DNA of 64,000 nucleotides, taken from positions 330,501-394,500 of the forward strand of contig NZ_RCIZ01000002.1 of the NCBI RefSeq assembly GCF_003666685.1. The letters are read 5' to 3'. Below the pieces are notes generated by a model that had not been told where the DNA came from, ran no database searches, and saw only the letters and a list, made by a program, of their open reading frames with translations. Source of the DNA: Mesorhizobium sp. YM1C-6-2 (GTDB lineage: Bacteria > Pseudomonadota > Alphaproteobacteria > Rhizobiales > Rhizobiaceae). The first letter of the stretch is position 1. Every line of letters starts with the position of its first letter. The position numbers and the translations under genes are program-made. Positions 17,928 to 26,931 of this stretch are shown piece after piece.

Positions 17928-19781
17928 ATGCGGACGTTTTCAACGCAAAGAGCGGTTTCGGCGCAAAGAACGGGCGCCGCGGCGGCGAAAGAGGCCAAGG
18001 CGGCGCTCGGTGACCTGCCGGAATGGAACCTCGCCGACCTCTATGCGAGCATGGATGCGCCGGAGCTGAAGGCCGACATCGAGCGCGCCGGGCGCGAATC
18101 GCAGGCTTTCGAAACCCGCTGGAAGGGCACGCTCGCCGCCGAGGCGGAGAAAGGCGCGGCGGGCCGGCTCGGCGAAGCGCTGCGGGACTTCGAGGCGCTG
18201 GAGGAACTGATCGGCCGCGTCGCCTCCTATGCGGGCCTCGTCTATGCCGGCGACACGTCCGACCCGAAGCGGGCGAAGCTCTACGGCGACATCCAGGAGA
18301 AGATGACCGATGCTTCCGCGCATCTCCTGTTCTTTGCGCTGGAGCTCAACCTGATCGACGACGCGCTGATCGAAAAGGCGCTGGCGGCCGATCCGCTGTT
18401 CGGCCACTACCGGCCGTGGGTCATCGACCTCAGGAAGGACAAGCCCTATCAGCTCGAGGACCGCATCGAGCAGCTCTTCCACGAGAAGTCGATCACCGGG
18501 CGCGGCGCGTGGAACCGCCTGTTCGACGAGACGATGACGGAACTGCGCTTCGACGTCGGCGGCGAGGAGATGCTGCTTGAGCCGACGCTGAACCGGCTGC
18601 AGGACGCCGACGGCGCGGTGCGCCGCGAGGCCGCCGAGGCGCTGGCGGCGACCTTCCGCAAGAACCTGCGCAGCTTCACGCTGATCACCAACACGCTGGC
18701 CAAGGACAAGGAGATCTCCGACCGCTGGCGTGGCTTCCAGGATATCGCCGATTCCAGGCATCTGGCCAACCGGGTGGAGCGCGAGGTCGTGGATGCGCTG
18801 GCCGCCGCCGTTCGCGAAGCCTATCCGCGGCTGTCGCACCGCTATTATGCCATGAAGGCGCGCTGGCTCGGCATGGAGGCGATGAACCACTGGGACCGCA
18901 ACGCGCCGCTGCCCGAAACCCCGCAGGCGACGATCCAGTGGGACGAAGCGAAGAACACGGTGCTCTCCGCCTACCAGGATTTCTCGCCCGACATGGCGGA
19001 GATCGCGCGCACCTTTTTCGACAAGAACTGGATCGATGCGCCGGTGCGCCCCGGCAAGGCGCCGGGCGCCTTCGCGCATCCGACGGTTCCCTCGGCGCAC
19101 CCCTACGTGCTCCTGAACTACATGGGCAAGCCGCGCGACGTGATGACGCTGGCGCACGAACTCGGCCACGGCGTCCACCAGGTGCTGGCGGCGGGGCAGG
19201 GCGCGCTGATGGCGTCGACGCCGCTGACGCTCGCCGAGACGGCCTCGGTGTTCGGCGAGATGCTGACTTTCCGCTCGCTGCTCGACAGGACGAGCGACCG
19301 GCGCGAGCGCAAGGCGATGCTCGCCCAGAAGGTCGAGGACATGATCAACACGGTGGTGCGCCAGATCGCCTTCTACGAATTCGAGCGCAAGGTGCACACG
19401 GAGCGCAAGAACGGCGAGCTGACGTCGGACAAGATCGGCGAATTCTGGCTGGAGGTGCAGGCAGAGAGCCTGGGCCCGGCGATCAAGCTGCGCGAAGGCT
19501 ACGAGACGTTCTGGACCTACATCCCGCACTTCATCCATTCGCCCTTCTACGTGTATGCCTATGCTTTCGGCGACTGCCTGGTGAACTCGCTCTACGCGGT
19601 CTACCAGAATGCCGAGCGTGGTTTTCAGGAGAAATATTTCGAGATGCTGAAGGCCGGCGGCACCAAGCACCATTCGGAGCTCCTGAAGCCGTTCGGGCTC
19701 GATGCATCGGACCCGAAATTCTGGCAGATCGGGCTCGGCGTGATCAGCGGGCTGATCGACGAGCTGGAAGCGCTGGACTAG
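17928..19781 (+). CDS. pepF: M3-family oligoendopeptidase F
   Basis: 617 aa zinc metallopeptidase. The HExxH site is in LAHELGHGVHQ (about residue 408), and the third ligand Glu is expected in LAETASVFGEML, just downstream. The ADLYASMDAPEL start region and the overall length fit PepF/M3B. The cytoplasmic enzyme trims short peptides. It is transcribed divergently from the sigma-54 activator with a 143-base gap. pabB follows 31 bases downstream. Confidence 0.93.
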   Translation: MRTFSTQRAVSAQRTGAAAAKEAKAALGDLPEWNLADLYASMDAPELKADIERAGRESQAFETRWKGTLAAEAEKGAAGRLGEALRDFEALEELIGRVASYAGLVYAGDTSDPKRAKLYGDIQEKMTDASAHLLFFALELNLIDDALIEKALAADPLFGHYRPWVIDLRKDKPYQLEDRIEQLFHEKSITGRGAWNRLFDETMTELRFDVGGEEMLLEPTLNRLQDADGAVRREAAEALAATFRKNLRSFTLITNTLAKDKEISDRWRGFQDIADSRHLANRVEREVVDALAAAVREAYPRLSHRYYAMKARWLGMEAMNHWDRNAPLPETPQATIQWDEAKNTVLSAYQDFSPDMAEIARTFFDKNWIDAPVRPGKAPGAFAHPTVPSAHPYVLLNYMGKPRDVMTLAHELGHGVHQVLAAGQGALMASTPLTLAETASVFGEMLTFRSLLDRTSDRRERKAMLAQKVEDMINTVVRQIAFYEFERKVHTERKNGELTSDKIGEFWLEVQAESLGPAIKLREGYETFWTYIPHFIHSPFYVYAYAFGDCLVNSLYAVYQNAERGFQEKYFEMLKAGGTKHHSELLKPFGLDASDPKFWQIGLGVISGLIDELEALD

Positions 19782-19812
19782 GCAAAGGCCACCCGATCGG
19801 CGGACCGCGCCC

Positions 19813-20961
19813 GTGCTGAAATCACCCTTCATCCTCTTCCGCGACGATTTCTCGGGCAGCGAGGTGCTGTTCGACCGGCCGCGGAAAATCATCGTCGCGG
19901 AGAAGCCCGAGGAGTTTTTCCCCGCACTGGAGGCGGCGCAGAAGGCGCATGAGCAGGGAAAATGGCTCGCCGGCTATTTTTCCTACGAGGCGGGCTACCT
20001 GCTGGAGCCGAAGCTTGCGCCGATCATTCCAGAGGACAGGCGCACGCCGCTGATGATGCTTGGCGTTTTCGATGGTCCGTCGGAAAACGCGCTGCCGCAG
20101 GACCGCCGTCCGCAGACCAACGGGCCGATCTTCGGCGTCAGCGCGACGTGGTCGTTCGAGGACTACAGGAAACGTTTCGACCGCGTGCACCGGCACCTGC
20201 GCGAGGGCGACTGCTACCAGGCAAACCTGACCTTCCCGGTCGAGGCGAAATGGACGGGCGATCCGCTGTCGGCCTTCGACGCGCTGGCTGCGCGGCAGGC
20301 GGTGAAATACGGCGCGCTGGTCGATCTCGGCGGACCGGTGATCCTTTCGCGCTCACCGGAGCTTTTCTTCGAGATCGACGACGAGGGCTGGATCGAGACG
20401 CACCCGATGAAGGGCACGGCGCCGCGCGGCGCCACGCCGGAGGAGGACGAGGAACTGAAGCGTTTCCTCGCCAACGATCCGAAGAACCAGGCCGAGAACC
20501 GGATGATCGTCGACCTGCTCAGGAACGACATCTCGCTGATATCAGAGGTCGGCACGCTCGACGTGCCGGAGCTCTTCCGCATCGAGAGTTTTGCGACAGT
20601 CCACCAGATGGTGAGCCGGGTGCGCGCAAAGCTGCTGCCGGGCCTCACCATCCGCGACATCTTCGCGGCGCTGTTCCCCTGCGGCTCGATCACCGGGGCG
20701 CCGAAGATCCGCGCGATGGAGATTCTCCGCGAGCTGGAGACGGCGCCGCGCAACGCCTATTGCGGCGCCATCGGCTGGATCGAGCCTGGCGGCCGGATGC
20801 GCTTCAACGTCGCCATCCGCACCATCACCCTCTTCCCCGACGGCGAGGCCGTCTACAATGTCGGCGGCGGCGTGGTGTTCGATTCCACCGCCGAGGAGGA
20901 ATATGCCGAATGCCTGCTGAAGGCGCGCTACGCGACGGGACGGCCGCCGGCCTCGAGCTGA
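19813..20961 (+). CDS. pabB: Aminodeoxychorismate synthase component I
   Basis: 382 aa, chorismate-binding enzyme of folate (p-aminobenzoate) synthesis. Family signatures: GDCYQANLTFP, the MKGTAPRG loop with the active-site Lys, AENRMIVDLLRND, CGSITGAPKIRAMEI and GGGVVFDSTAEEEY. The start is GTG at 19813 with a weak ribosome site. The final 52 bases overlap the next gene in another frame. The glutamine amidotransferase subunit (PabA/TrpG) must lie elsewhere. Confidence 0.93.
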   Translation: MLKSPFILFRDDFSGSEVLFDRPRKIIVAEKPEEFFPALEAAQKAHEQGKWLAGYFSYEAGYLLEPKLAPIIPEDRRTPLMMLGVFDGPSENALPQDRRPQTNGPIFGVSATWSFEDYRKRFDRVHRHLREGDCYQANLTFPVEAKWTGDPLSAFDALAARQAVKYGALVDLGGPVILSRSPELFFEIDDEGWIETHPMKGTAPRGATPEEDEELKRFLANDPKNQAENRMIVDLLRNDISLISEVGTLDVPELFRIESFATVHQMVSRVRAKLLPGLTIRDIFAALFPCGSITGAPKIRAMEILRELETAPRNAYCGAIGWIEPGGRMRFNVAIRTITLFPDGEAVYNVGGGVVFDSTAEEEYAECLLKARYATGRPPASS

Positions 20962-21569
20962 TCGAGACGCTGCGCTGGGAGCCCGGCGAGGGGTTCGTGC
21001 GGCTGGAGCGGCATCTCCAGCGGCTTTACGCCTCCGCGCATGCGCTTGGCTTCGCCGCGGATCCCGAGGCGATCGGCGAGGCGTTGCGTGAATGCAAGGG
21101 CGAGCGCGTGCCGCTCAGGGTACGGCTGACGCTAGTGCGGAATGGCGAGATAAAGGCGACGACCGCGCCGTTCGAACCGCTGCCCGCGGATGCGGTGTGG
21201 TCGCTGCGCATCGCCGCGACGCGGCTGGATTCGGCCGATCCGCTGATCCGCCACAAGACGACGCGCAGGCAGGTGTACGAGGCGGCGCGGGCGGAATTTT
21301 CGCGCGAGGAGGCGGACGAGGTTCTGCTCCTCAACGAGCGCGGCGAGGTCTGCGAAGGCACGATCACCAACGTCTACATCGACACGGGCGGGCTGGTGCT
21401 GGTCACGCCGGCGCTCGACTGCGGCCTGCTGCCCGGCGTGCTCCGCGGCGAGATGATCGATGAAGGGAAGGCGAAAGAGGCGGTGCTGACGGAGGTCGAT
21501 TTGCGCGCGGCAAGGGCGCTCTATGTGGGCAATTCCCTGCGCGGGCTGATCAAGGCGAGGCTGGCCTAG
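20910..21569 (+). CDS. pabC: Class IV aminotransferase family, probable aminodeoxychorismate lyase
   Basis: 219 aa from ATG 20910, inside the pabB end. Fold-type IV PLP enzyme: the probable PLP lysine is in LIRHKTTRRQVYE, followed by LLNERGEVCEGTITNVY. The C-terminal GLLPGVLRGEM is typical. By context it converts 4-amino-4-deoxychorismate to p-aminobenzoate plus pyruvate. The frame is open further upstream but only as a shadow of pabB. Branched-chain aminotransferases share this fold, but the short length and pabB overlap favour PabC. Confidence 0.85.
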   Translation: MPAEGALRDGTAAGLELIETLRWEPGEGFVRLERHLQRLYASAHALGFAADPEAIGEALRECKGERVPLRVRLTLVRNGEIKATTAPFEPLPADAVWSLRIAATRLDSADPLIRHKTTRRQVYEAARAEFSREEADEVLLLNERGEVCEGTITNVYIDTGGLVLVTPALDCGLLPGVLRGEMIDEGKAKEAVLTEVDLRAARALYVGNSLRGLIKARLA

Positions 21570-21632
21570 CAGGCGAATGTTGCAGCCACCAATTCGAAAC
21601 GTTATCGCGAAGCGGAACGAGACAGGCCTGTT

Positions 21633-22559
21633 GTGACGCAACTCCCCATCCACACGCCCTATGACGGTTCGTCGAAGCTTTTTCAGATCGGGCTGAAGCA
21701 GCTCGACCTGACGACCTGGATCGAGATCGACGAGACCTTCGATTTCCAGCTTGCTGAAAAGCGGCGCATCTACGCCGCGCATGCGCGTGACGTCTTCGTT
21801 GCCGAGCCCGGCACCGAAGAGGCGCAGGCCGAGGTGCTGGCTCTGCTGACCGAGCATCTGCCGACGCGGTTTCCGGAACGCTACCGGCAGGACGGTAACA
21901 GGCTGATCGTTGCCGGCCAGCCGGAACTCGACGGGCTTGAGGCACAGGAGCTGCCACCGCTCCAGCAGGCATCGCTGCTCGTGCAGGAAGACCTGATCCT
22001 GATGCGGCGCGGCGAGGAGAGCTGGCGACTCGCCGCCGGCGCGCTCTGCTTCCCGTCCTCGTGGCGGCTGACGGAAAAATTCGGCAAGGCCATGTCTGAA
22101 ATCCATGTCCCGGTGCCGGGATTCGGACCGGGCACGCGCAATGCCGGGCTGATCGACCGCATGTTCGGCAGACTGCAGATCGCGCAGCCGGTGGAGCGCT
22201 TCAACTGGTCGATCCAGGCAGGCGACGCGCTCTATCACCCGCTGTCGAACGACGAGCGCATCGACCGCGCCACCGGCCGGCCGGTCCGCTTTCCCGATGT
22301 CGAGGCCGCCGCCCGCGCCTTCATCCGCGTCGAGCGGCAGACGCTTCGGAAGCTGCCTGTCTCGGGCGACATCCTGTTCACCATTCGCATCCATCTCGAT
22401 CCGATGGGACTGCTGAAGAGCCGGCCGGACCGCGCAACGCTGGCGGCCTCATTCGCCGAACAGCTTCTCGCCCTCGACGGCGAGCAGCTCGACTACAAGG
22501 GCCTCACCGCCGACCGCGACAGGCTGGTGGAGGCGCTGCGGGGGATCGCGGCGGCTTAG
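21633..22559 (+). CDS. DUF3445 family, heme-dependent oxidative demethylase-like protein
   Basis: 308 aa from GTG 21633. It matches the DUF3445/HDOD family: TPYDGSSKLFQIGL at the start, DLILMRRGEESWRLAAGALCFPSSW in the middle (the hallmark segment), and HVPVPGF. Characterised members include the dimethylamine monooxygenase subunit. No partner subunits are nearby, so the substrate is unknown. A 63-base gap separates it from pabC, with a weak ribosome site. Confidence 0.85.
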   Translation: MTQLPIHTPYDGSSKLFQIGLKQLDLTTWIEIDETFDFQLAEKRRIYAAHARDVFVAEPGTEEAQAEVLALLTEHLPTRFPERYRQDGNRLIVAGQPELDGLEAQELPPLQQASLLVQEDLILMRRGEESWRLAAGALCFPSSWRLTEKFGKAMSEIHVPVPGFGPGTRNAGLIDRMFGRLQIAQPVERFNWSIQAGDALYHPLSNDERIDRATGRPVRFPDVEAAARAFIRVERQTLRKLPVSGDILFTIRIHLDPMGLLKSRPDRATLAASFAEQLLALDGEQLDYKGLTADRDRLVEALRGIAAA

Positions 22560-22578
22560 CCGACAAGGCGCACGCCCC

Positions 22579-23454
22579 TCAATTCAGCGCGTGCTCGACA
22601 TGCTTCAGCTTGTCGGGGTTGCGCATGACGTAGATGCCGAAGATCTTGCCGTCACGGATGTCGAGGGCAGTCGTCTGCAGCGTGTCGTCGGCCTCCATCG
22701 TCACGAAGCCCGGCAGGCCGTTGATGACGGCGAAACGCAGGAAGCGCGAGCCGTTCCTTGCAAAGAACTGCGCCAGCGCGGTGTGGAACTTCATCACCTC
22801 GTCGAGGCCGAGCATCGGCTTCATCGTGGCGGGTTTCTTGCCGCCGCCGTCGGTGTGCATCGAGACATCGGCCGCGAGCAACCCGGCGAGGGCCGTCATG
22901 TCGCCGCTGCGCGAGGCGGTGAAGAAGGCCTCGGCGATCTCGATCCCCTTTTCCCTGGGCAGGTCGAAGCGGGGCCGGTCGGCCCGTACGTGGCTGCGCG
23001 CGCGGGCCGCAAGCTGCCGGGTGGCGGCAGGGTCGCGGCCGATCGTCGTGGCGACCTCCTCGAAAGCGACGCCGAACACGTCGTGCAGGATGAAGGCGGC
23101 GCGTTCCAGCGGCGAGAGCCGTTCGAGCGCCATCATCAGCGGCAGCGTGACGTCGTCGGTCTCGTCCTCGCCGGATTCGACCACCGGCTCGGGCAGCCAT
23201 TCGCCCGGATAGACCTCGCGACGACGGCGCGCGGATTTCAGATGGTCGAGGCAAAGACGCGTGACGGTGCGGCGCAGGAAACTTTCGGGCTGCCGCACCG
23301 CCGAGCGGTCGGTCGCCATCCAGCGCAGGAATGCGTCCTGGACGACGTCCTCCGCGTCGGCGACCGAACCCAGCATGCGATAGGCGATCCGCGCGAGCTT
23401 CGGACGCAATGGATCGAAGACCGATGCCGGGTCCGGCGCCGACGGGGTCGCCAT
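22579..23454 (-). CDS. ECF41-family RNA polymerase sigma factor with SnoaL-like C-terminal domain
   Basis: 291 aa. Sigma region 2 (RIAYRMLGSVADAEDVVQDAFLRW, shortened) and region 4 (LSPLERAAFILHDVFGVAFEE) occupy residues 10-165. A NTF2/SnoaL-like C-terminal extension carries the DGGGK and NPDKL motifs diagnostic of ECF41, which modulate its activity in place of an anti-sigma factor. It is coupled to the upstream carboxymuconolactone decarboxylase-like gene (TGATG; a GTG at 23457 is an alternative start). The operon is preceded by a promoter of the ECF41 type, implying autoregulation. Confidence 0.93.
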   Translation of the reverse strand: MATPSAPDPASVFDPLRPKLARIAYRMLGSVADAEDVVQDAFLRWMATDRSAVRQPESFLRRTVTRLCLDHLKSARRRREVYPGEWLPEPVVESGEDETDDVTLPLMMALERLSPLERAAFILHDVFGVAFEEVATTIGRDPAATRQLAARARSHVRADRPRFDLPREKGIEIAEAFFTASRSGDMTALAGLLAADVSMHTDGGGKKPATMKPMLGLDEVMKFHTALAQFFARNGSRFLRFAVINGLPGFVTMEADDTLQTTALDIRDGKIFGIYVMRNPDKLKHVEHALN

Positions 23455-23912
23455 CACGCGGCCTTGCGCTGCTGCGAGATGGGCGGCACGTGAAAGCCGA
23501 CGCCGATGCGGTTGAAACTGTTGATCACGCCGACCATAAGGGTAAGCGCAACCTGCTCCTCCTCGCTGAACTGGGCCTGCACGGCTTCGTAGACATCGTC
23601 CGGCGCGCCCTTTTCGGACAGCCGCGTCAGCGTCTCGGTCCAGGCGAGCGCCGCCTTCTCGCGCTCGTTGTAGAGCGTCGTCTCGCGCCAGGCCGAGAGC
23701 ATCAGTACGCGCTCCTCGGTCTCGCCTGCCTGGCGCGCTTCCTTGGCGTGCATGTCGAGGCAGACGCCGCAGCCGTTGATCTGCGACGCGCGGATCTCGA
23801 CCAGCCTCATCAGGCTTTCTTCCAGGCCGTAGCCCTTGACGGTCTTGCCGAGGTCGATCAGCGGCTTCACCAGGCCGTAGTGCGTCACATAGGGGTTCAT
23901 TCTAGCAGTCAT
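23454..23912 (-). CDS. Carboxymuconolactone decarboxylase / AhpD-like protein
   Basis: 152 aa. It contains ASQINGCGVCLDMHAKEAR, the CxxC...H site of AhpD-type alkylhydroperoxidases, so a peroxidase or thiol-disulfide role is more likely than decarboxylation. This family is the standard partner of ECF41 sigma factors. It is the first gene of the operon, and its stop overlaps the sigma factor start. The ribosome site GGAAG lies upstream of ATG 23912. Confidence 0.92.
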   Translation of the reverse strand: MTARMNPYVTHYGLVKPLIDLGKTVKGYGLEESLMRLVEIRASQINGCGVCLDMHAKEARQAGETEERVLMLSAWRETTLYNEREKAALAWTETLTRLSEKGAPDDVYEAVQAQFSEEEQVALTLMVGVINSFNRIGVGFHVPPISQQRKAA

Positions 23913-23944
23913 CGTCGCTTCCTTTCAGATGGTTCCGGAGACAA

Positions 23945-23971
23945 GACGAGATGGCAACGCCCGATGTGACA
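23945..23971 (-). promoter_or_regulatory. ECF41-type promoter, TGTCACA-N16-CGTC
   Basis: On the minus strand, -35 TGTCACA (23971-23965), exactly 16 bases, then -10 CGTC (23948-23945), 33 bases before the ATG at 23912. This equals the published ECF41 target motif with the right spacing and is placed before the sigma factor's partner gene. Confidence 0.9.
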
Positions 23972-23998
23972 TGGGCCGGAAAATTTTTCCCGGCCCAT
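23971..23998 (-). terminator. Inverted repeat between ilvD and the ECF41 operon
   Basis: The arms ATGGGCCGG (23971-23979) and CCGGCCCAT (23990-23998) pair perfectly around an A/T-only loop with one C. It lies 30 bases beyond the ilvD stop and may end that transcript, although no T-run follows the stem on the minus strand. Its edge touches the -35 element of the ECF41 promoter. Confidence 0.5.
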
Positions 23999-24027
23999 AC
24001 AGAATTCCCGAAAATGAAGCGGAAATC

Positions 24028-25866
24028 TCACTCCTCCGGCACGATGCGCACGGCGCCCTTGTCGGCGCTGGTGGCGAAGGCGGCGTAGGCGCGTAGCGCG
24101 GTGGTGACGTTGCGCTTGCGCTTCTCGGCCGGCTTCCAGCCCTTGGCGTCCTGCTCGGTCCGGCGGGCGTCGAGGGTCGGCTGGTCGACCAGGAGGTTGA
24201 TGGTGCGGTTGGGGATGTCGATCTCGATGAGGTCGCCGTTCTTCACCAGCCCGATCGCGCCGCCGAGAGCCGCCTCCGGCGAGGCGTGGCCGATCGAGAG
24301 GCCGGAGGTGCCGCCCGAGAAGCGGCCGTCGGTCAAGAGCGCACAGGCTTTGCCCAGGCCCTTCGACTTCAGGTAGCTGGTCGGATAGAGCATCTCCTGC
24401 ATGCCCGGGCCACCCTTCGGTCCCTCGTAGCGGATGACGACGACATCGCCTTCCTTGACCTCGTTGGAGAGGATGCCCTTCACCGCCGCGTCCTGGCTCT
24501 CATAGACGACGGCTGGGCCGGTGAACTTCAGGATCGACTCGTCGACGCCGGCGGTCTTCACCACGCAGCCGTCGAGCGCGATGTTGCCCTTCAGCACGGC
24601 GAGGCCGCCGTCCTTGGAGAAGGGGTGTTCGGCCGAGCGGATGACGCCCGACTTGCGGTCGAGATCGAGCTCGGCCCAGCGGTTTGACTGCGAGAAGGCC
24701 TGCGTGGTGCGCACGCCGCCGGGCGCCGCCATGAAGAACTGGCGCACGTTCTCGCTGTTGGTGCGCGAGATATCCCACTGGTCGAGCGCGTCGCCCATGG
24801 TGACGGCATGCACGGTCGGCTCGTCGCGGTTGATCAGGCCGGCGCGGTCGAGCTGGCCGAGGATCGCCATGATGCCGCCGGCGCGATGCACGTCCTCGAC
24901 ATGCACGTCGCTCTTGGCGGGCGCCACTTTGCAGAGCACCGGCACGCGGCGCGACAGGTCGTTGATGTCGTCCAGCGTGAAGTCGACGCCGCCCTCGTGA
25001 GCCGCCGCCAGGATGTGCAGCACGGTGTTGGTCGAGCCGCCCATGGCGATGTCGAGCGCCATGGCGTTCTCGAACGCCTTGCGGGTGGCGATGGAGCGGG
25101 GGAGTGCGGTCTCGTCGTCCTGCTCGTAATAGCGCCGCGCCAGATCGACGATGAGATGGCCGGCCTCGACGAACAGCCGCTTGCGGTCGGAATGGGTGGC
25201 GAGCGTGGAGCCGTTGCCGGGCAGCGACAGGCCGAGCGCCTCGGTCAGGCAGTTCATCGAGTTGGCGGTGAACATGCCGGAGCAGGAGCCGCAGGTCGGG
25301 CAGGCGTTCTGCTCGACCGCTTCGACTTCCTCGTCGGTGTATTTGTCGTCGGCCGCCATCACCATGGCGTCGACGAGGTCGAGCGCCTGCAACTGGCCTT
25401 TCACCAGCGCCTTGCCGGCCTCCATCGGGCCGCCCGAGACGAACACGGCCGGGATGTTGAGGCGCATGGCCGCGTTCAGCATGCCGGGGGTGATCTTGTC
25501 GCAGTTGGAGATGCAGACCATGGCGTCGGCGCAGTGGCCGTTGACCATATATTCGACGGCGTCGGCTATGATCTCGCGGCTCGGCAGCGAATAGAGCATG
25601 CCGTCATGGCCCATGGCGATGCCGTCGTCGACGGCGATCGTGTTGAACTCCTTCGCCACGCCGCCGGCGGCCTCGATCTCGCGCGCGACGAGCTGGCCGA
25701 GGTCCTTGAGGTGCACGTGTCCCGGCACGAACTGGGTGAAGGAGTTCACCACCGCGATGATCGGCTTGCCGAAATCGCCGTCCTTCATGCCCGTCGCGCG
25801 CCAGAGGCCGCGGGCGCCGGCCATGTTGCGGCCGTGGGTGGTGGTGCGTGAACGATAGGCGGGCAT
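24028..25866 (-). CDS. ilvD: Dihydroxy-acid dehydratase
   Basis: 612 aa. It catalyses the penultimate step of valine/isoleucine synthesis and needs an Fe-S cluster. The cluster cysteines are visible in [13 protein letters not shown] and [37 protein letters not shown] near the C-terminus is the second signature. The ATG at 25866 ([12 protein letters not shown]) has GAGG upstream. The frame opens at a TTG five codons earlier, which overlaps that ribosome site. It is preceded by a conspicuous palindrome at 25953-25986. Confidence 0.96.
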   Translation of the reverse strand: MPAYRSRTTTHGRNMAGARGLWRATGMKDGDFGKPIIAVVNSFTQFVPGHVHLKDLGQLVAREIEAAGGVAKEFNTIAVDDGIAMGHDGMLYSLPSREIIADAVEYMVNGHCADAMVCISNCDKITPGMLNAAMRLNIPAVFVSGGPMEAGKALVKGQLQALDLVDAMVMAADDKYTDEEVEAVEQNACPTCGSCSGMFTANSMNCLTEALGLSLPGNGSTLATHSDRKRLFVEAGHLIVDLARRYYEQDDETALPRSIATRKAFENAMALDIAMGGSTNTVLHILAAAHEGGVDFTLDDINDLSRRVPVLCKVAPAKSDVHVEDVHRAGGIMAILGQLDRAGLINRDEPTVHAVTMGDALDQWDISRTNSENVRQFFMAAPGGVRTTQAFSQSNRWAELDLDRKSGVIRSAEHPFSKDGGLAVLKGNIALDGCVVKTAGVDESILKFTGPAVVYESQDAAVKGILSNEVKEGDVVVIRYEGPKGGPGMQEMLYPTSYLKSKGLGKACALLTDGRFSGGTSGLSIGHASPEAALGGAIGLVKNGDLIEIDIPNRTINLLVDQPTLDARRTEQDAKGWKPAEKRKRNVTTALRAYAAFATSADKGAVRIVPEE

Positions 25867-25952
25867 GGGTGGTTTCCTCAAAACTGCGGCCGTCTCGCGA
25901 TACAGTCCCGGCCTTGCAGCCTAGTTAATATGAAAGCGCGCGCCCGGCAACC

Positions 25953-25986
25953 AGAAACCGTACCGTACGGTACGGTACGGTTTTCT
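25953..25986. promoter_or_regulatory. Large GTAC-rich palindrome upstream of ilvD
   Basis: The core CCGTACCGTACGGTACGG (25958-25975) is a perfect 18-bp palindrome. An outer pairing, AGAAACCGTACC with GGTACGGTTTTCT (one-base bulge), spans the whole site. It consists of 5-bp CCGTA/CGGTA units. It lies between the tetR stop and ilvD, about 90 bases before ilvD, so it may be an operator for ilvD, an attenuator-like hairpin, or the tetR transcript end. Confidence 0.5.
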
Positions 25987-26037
25987 GAAGGCAGGCCCGG
26001 CGCCCGCTGGCCGGTGCGGCTGAGCCGCGGCTCGGCC

Positions 26038-26736
26038 TCATCTCGTGGCAAGGCCATCGAGCAGGGTGTCGAGGCCTTGCCTGAAAGCCCCGTCCCAATC
26101 GTTGTCGAGGAGAAGGCGGGAGCGCGCGATTGTCGGGTAGCGTTCGCTTTGATCTGCGAGGCGCTGCTGGGCGGCGGTCCTCTCGTCGTCCGAGACGCCG
26201 AAACCCGCCCGGGTGACGGTGGCGCCTATCACATAGTTCCAGAGCGACCATAGCGCGACGTTCAGATCGGCGTCCGCCACACCGGCCCCGGACAAGGTTC
26301 TGCTCAGCAGTTCCAGGCGGCCGAGGATGTTCGGGCCGAGCGTCCGGCGCGGCAACAGCAATGCCGACCAGGGATGGCGCAGCATGCCGGCGCGCCAGTC
26401 TTCGAGCATGTGAACGACGTCCTCGTGCCAGGCCTGGGGCCCGGCCGTCCGCGACGGTCCGCGATATTCGAGCACCGAGTCGAGCGCCAGGTCCAGGACA
26501 TCCTCCTTGTTGTCGACGTGCCAGTAAAGGCTCATCACCCCCGAGCCGAGGCGGTCGGCCAGCCGACGCATCGTCAACCCCTCGAGCCCTTGGGCGTCCA
26601 GCAGTTCGACCGCTGTCGCCACGATGCGCTCCAGGGAAAGCGGCGGCTCCTGACCGGATCGAACCGATTTGGCCCTGCCTCGAACCGGTTTGTCACGAAC
26701 CGGTTTGTCTGGGGCGCTGCTATGTTTGCCTGCCAT
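26038..26736 (-). CDS. TetR/AcrR-family transcriptional regulator
   Basis: 232 aa. A basic N-terminal extension (KPVRDKPVRGRAKSVRSG) precedes the TetR helix-turn-helix at about residues 35-80 (LTMRRLADRLGSGVMSLYWHV). The C-terminal ligand domain resembles the TetR_C type (EDWRAGMLRHPWSALLLPRR). It is transcribed divergently from the RidA-like gene, with two dyad sites between them, so it likely represses itself and ridA. The extension is encoded by short DNA repeats. Ligand unknown. Confidence 0.88.
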   Translation of the reverse strand: MAGKHSSAPDKPVRDKPVRGRAKSVRSGQEPPLSLERIVATAVELLDAQGLEGLTMRRLADRLGSGVMSLYWHVDNKEDVLDLALDSVLEYRGPSRTAGPQAWHEDVVHMLEDWRAGMLRHPWSALLLPRRTLGPNILGRLELLSRTLSGAGVADADLNVALWSLWNYVIGATVTRAGFGVSDDERTAAQQRLADQSERYPTIARSRLLLDNDWDGAFRQGLDTLLDGLATR

Positions 26737-26807
26737 CCATGCCCTCGCTGTCAGAGCGGTCGATCTAGACCGTCAATGCGCCGAATGTCGATCCCGGTCC
26801 AGTTGAC

Positions 26808-26846
26808 TCGTACTATGTACGATGCGACTAGTAGTACATTGTACGA
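26808..26846. promoter_or_regulatory. Paired operators of the TetR/RidA divergon
   Basis: Site 1 TCGTACTATGTACGA (26808-26822) is a perfect 6-3-6 inverted repeat. Site 2 TAGTACATTGTACGA (26832-26846) differs at one arm base, with centres 24 bp apart. They are nested in a longer dyad, GACTCGTAC (26805-26813) with GTACGAGTC (26841-26849). Spacing and position fit two TetR dimers. Confidence 0.8.
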
Positions 26847-26931
26847 GTCGATCGTTATTCAGGCGGGAACGGCCAGCGTGCGGATCCCGCCCGATGCGAT
26901 CGTTCGCGTTCATCGAAGCCACGAGAAAATC

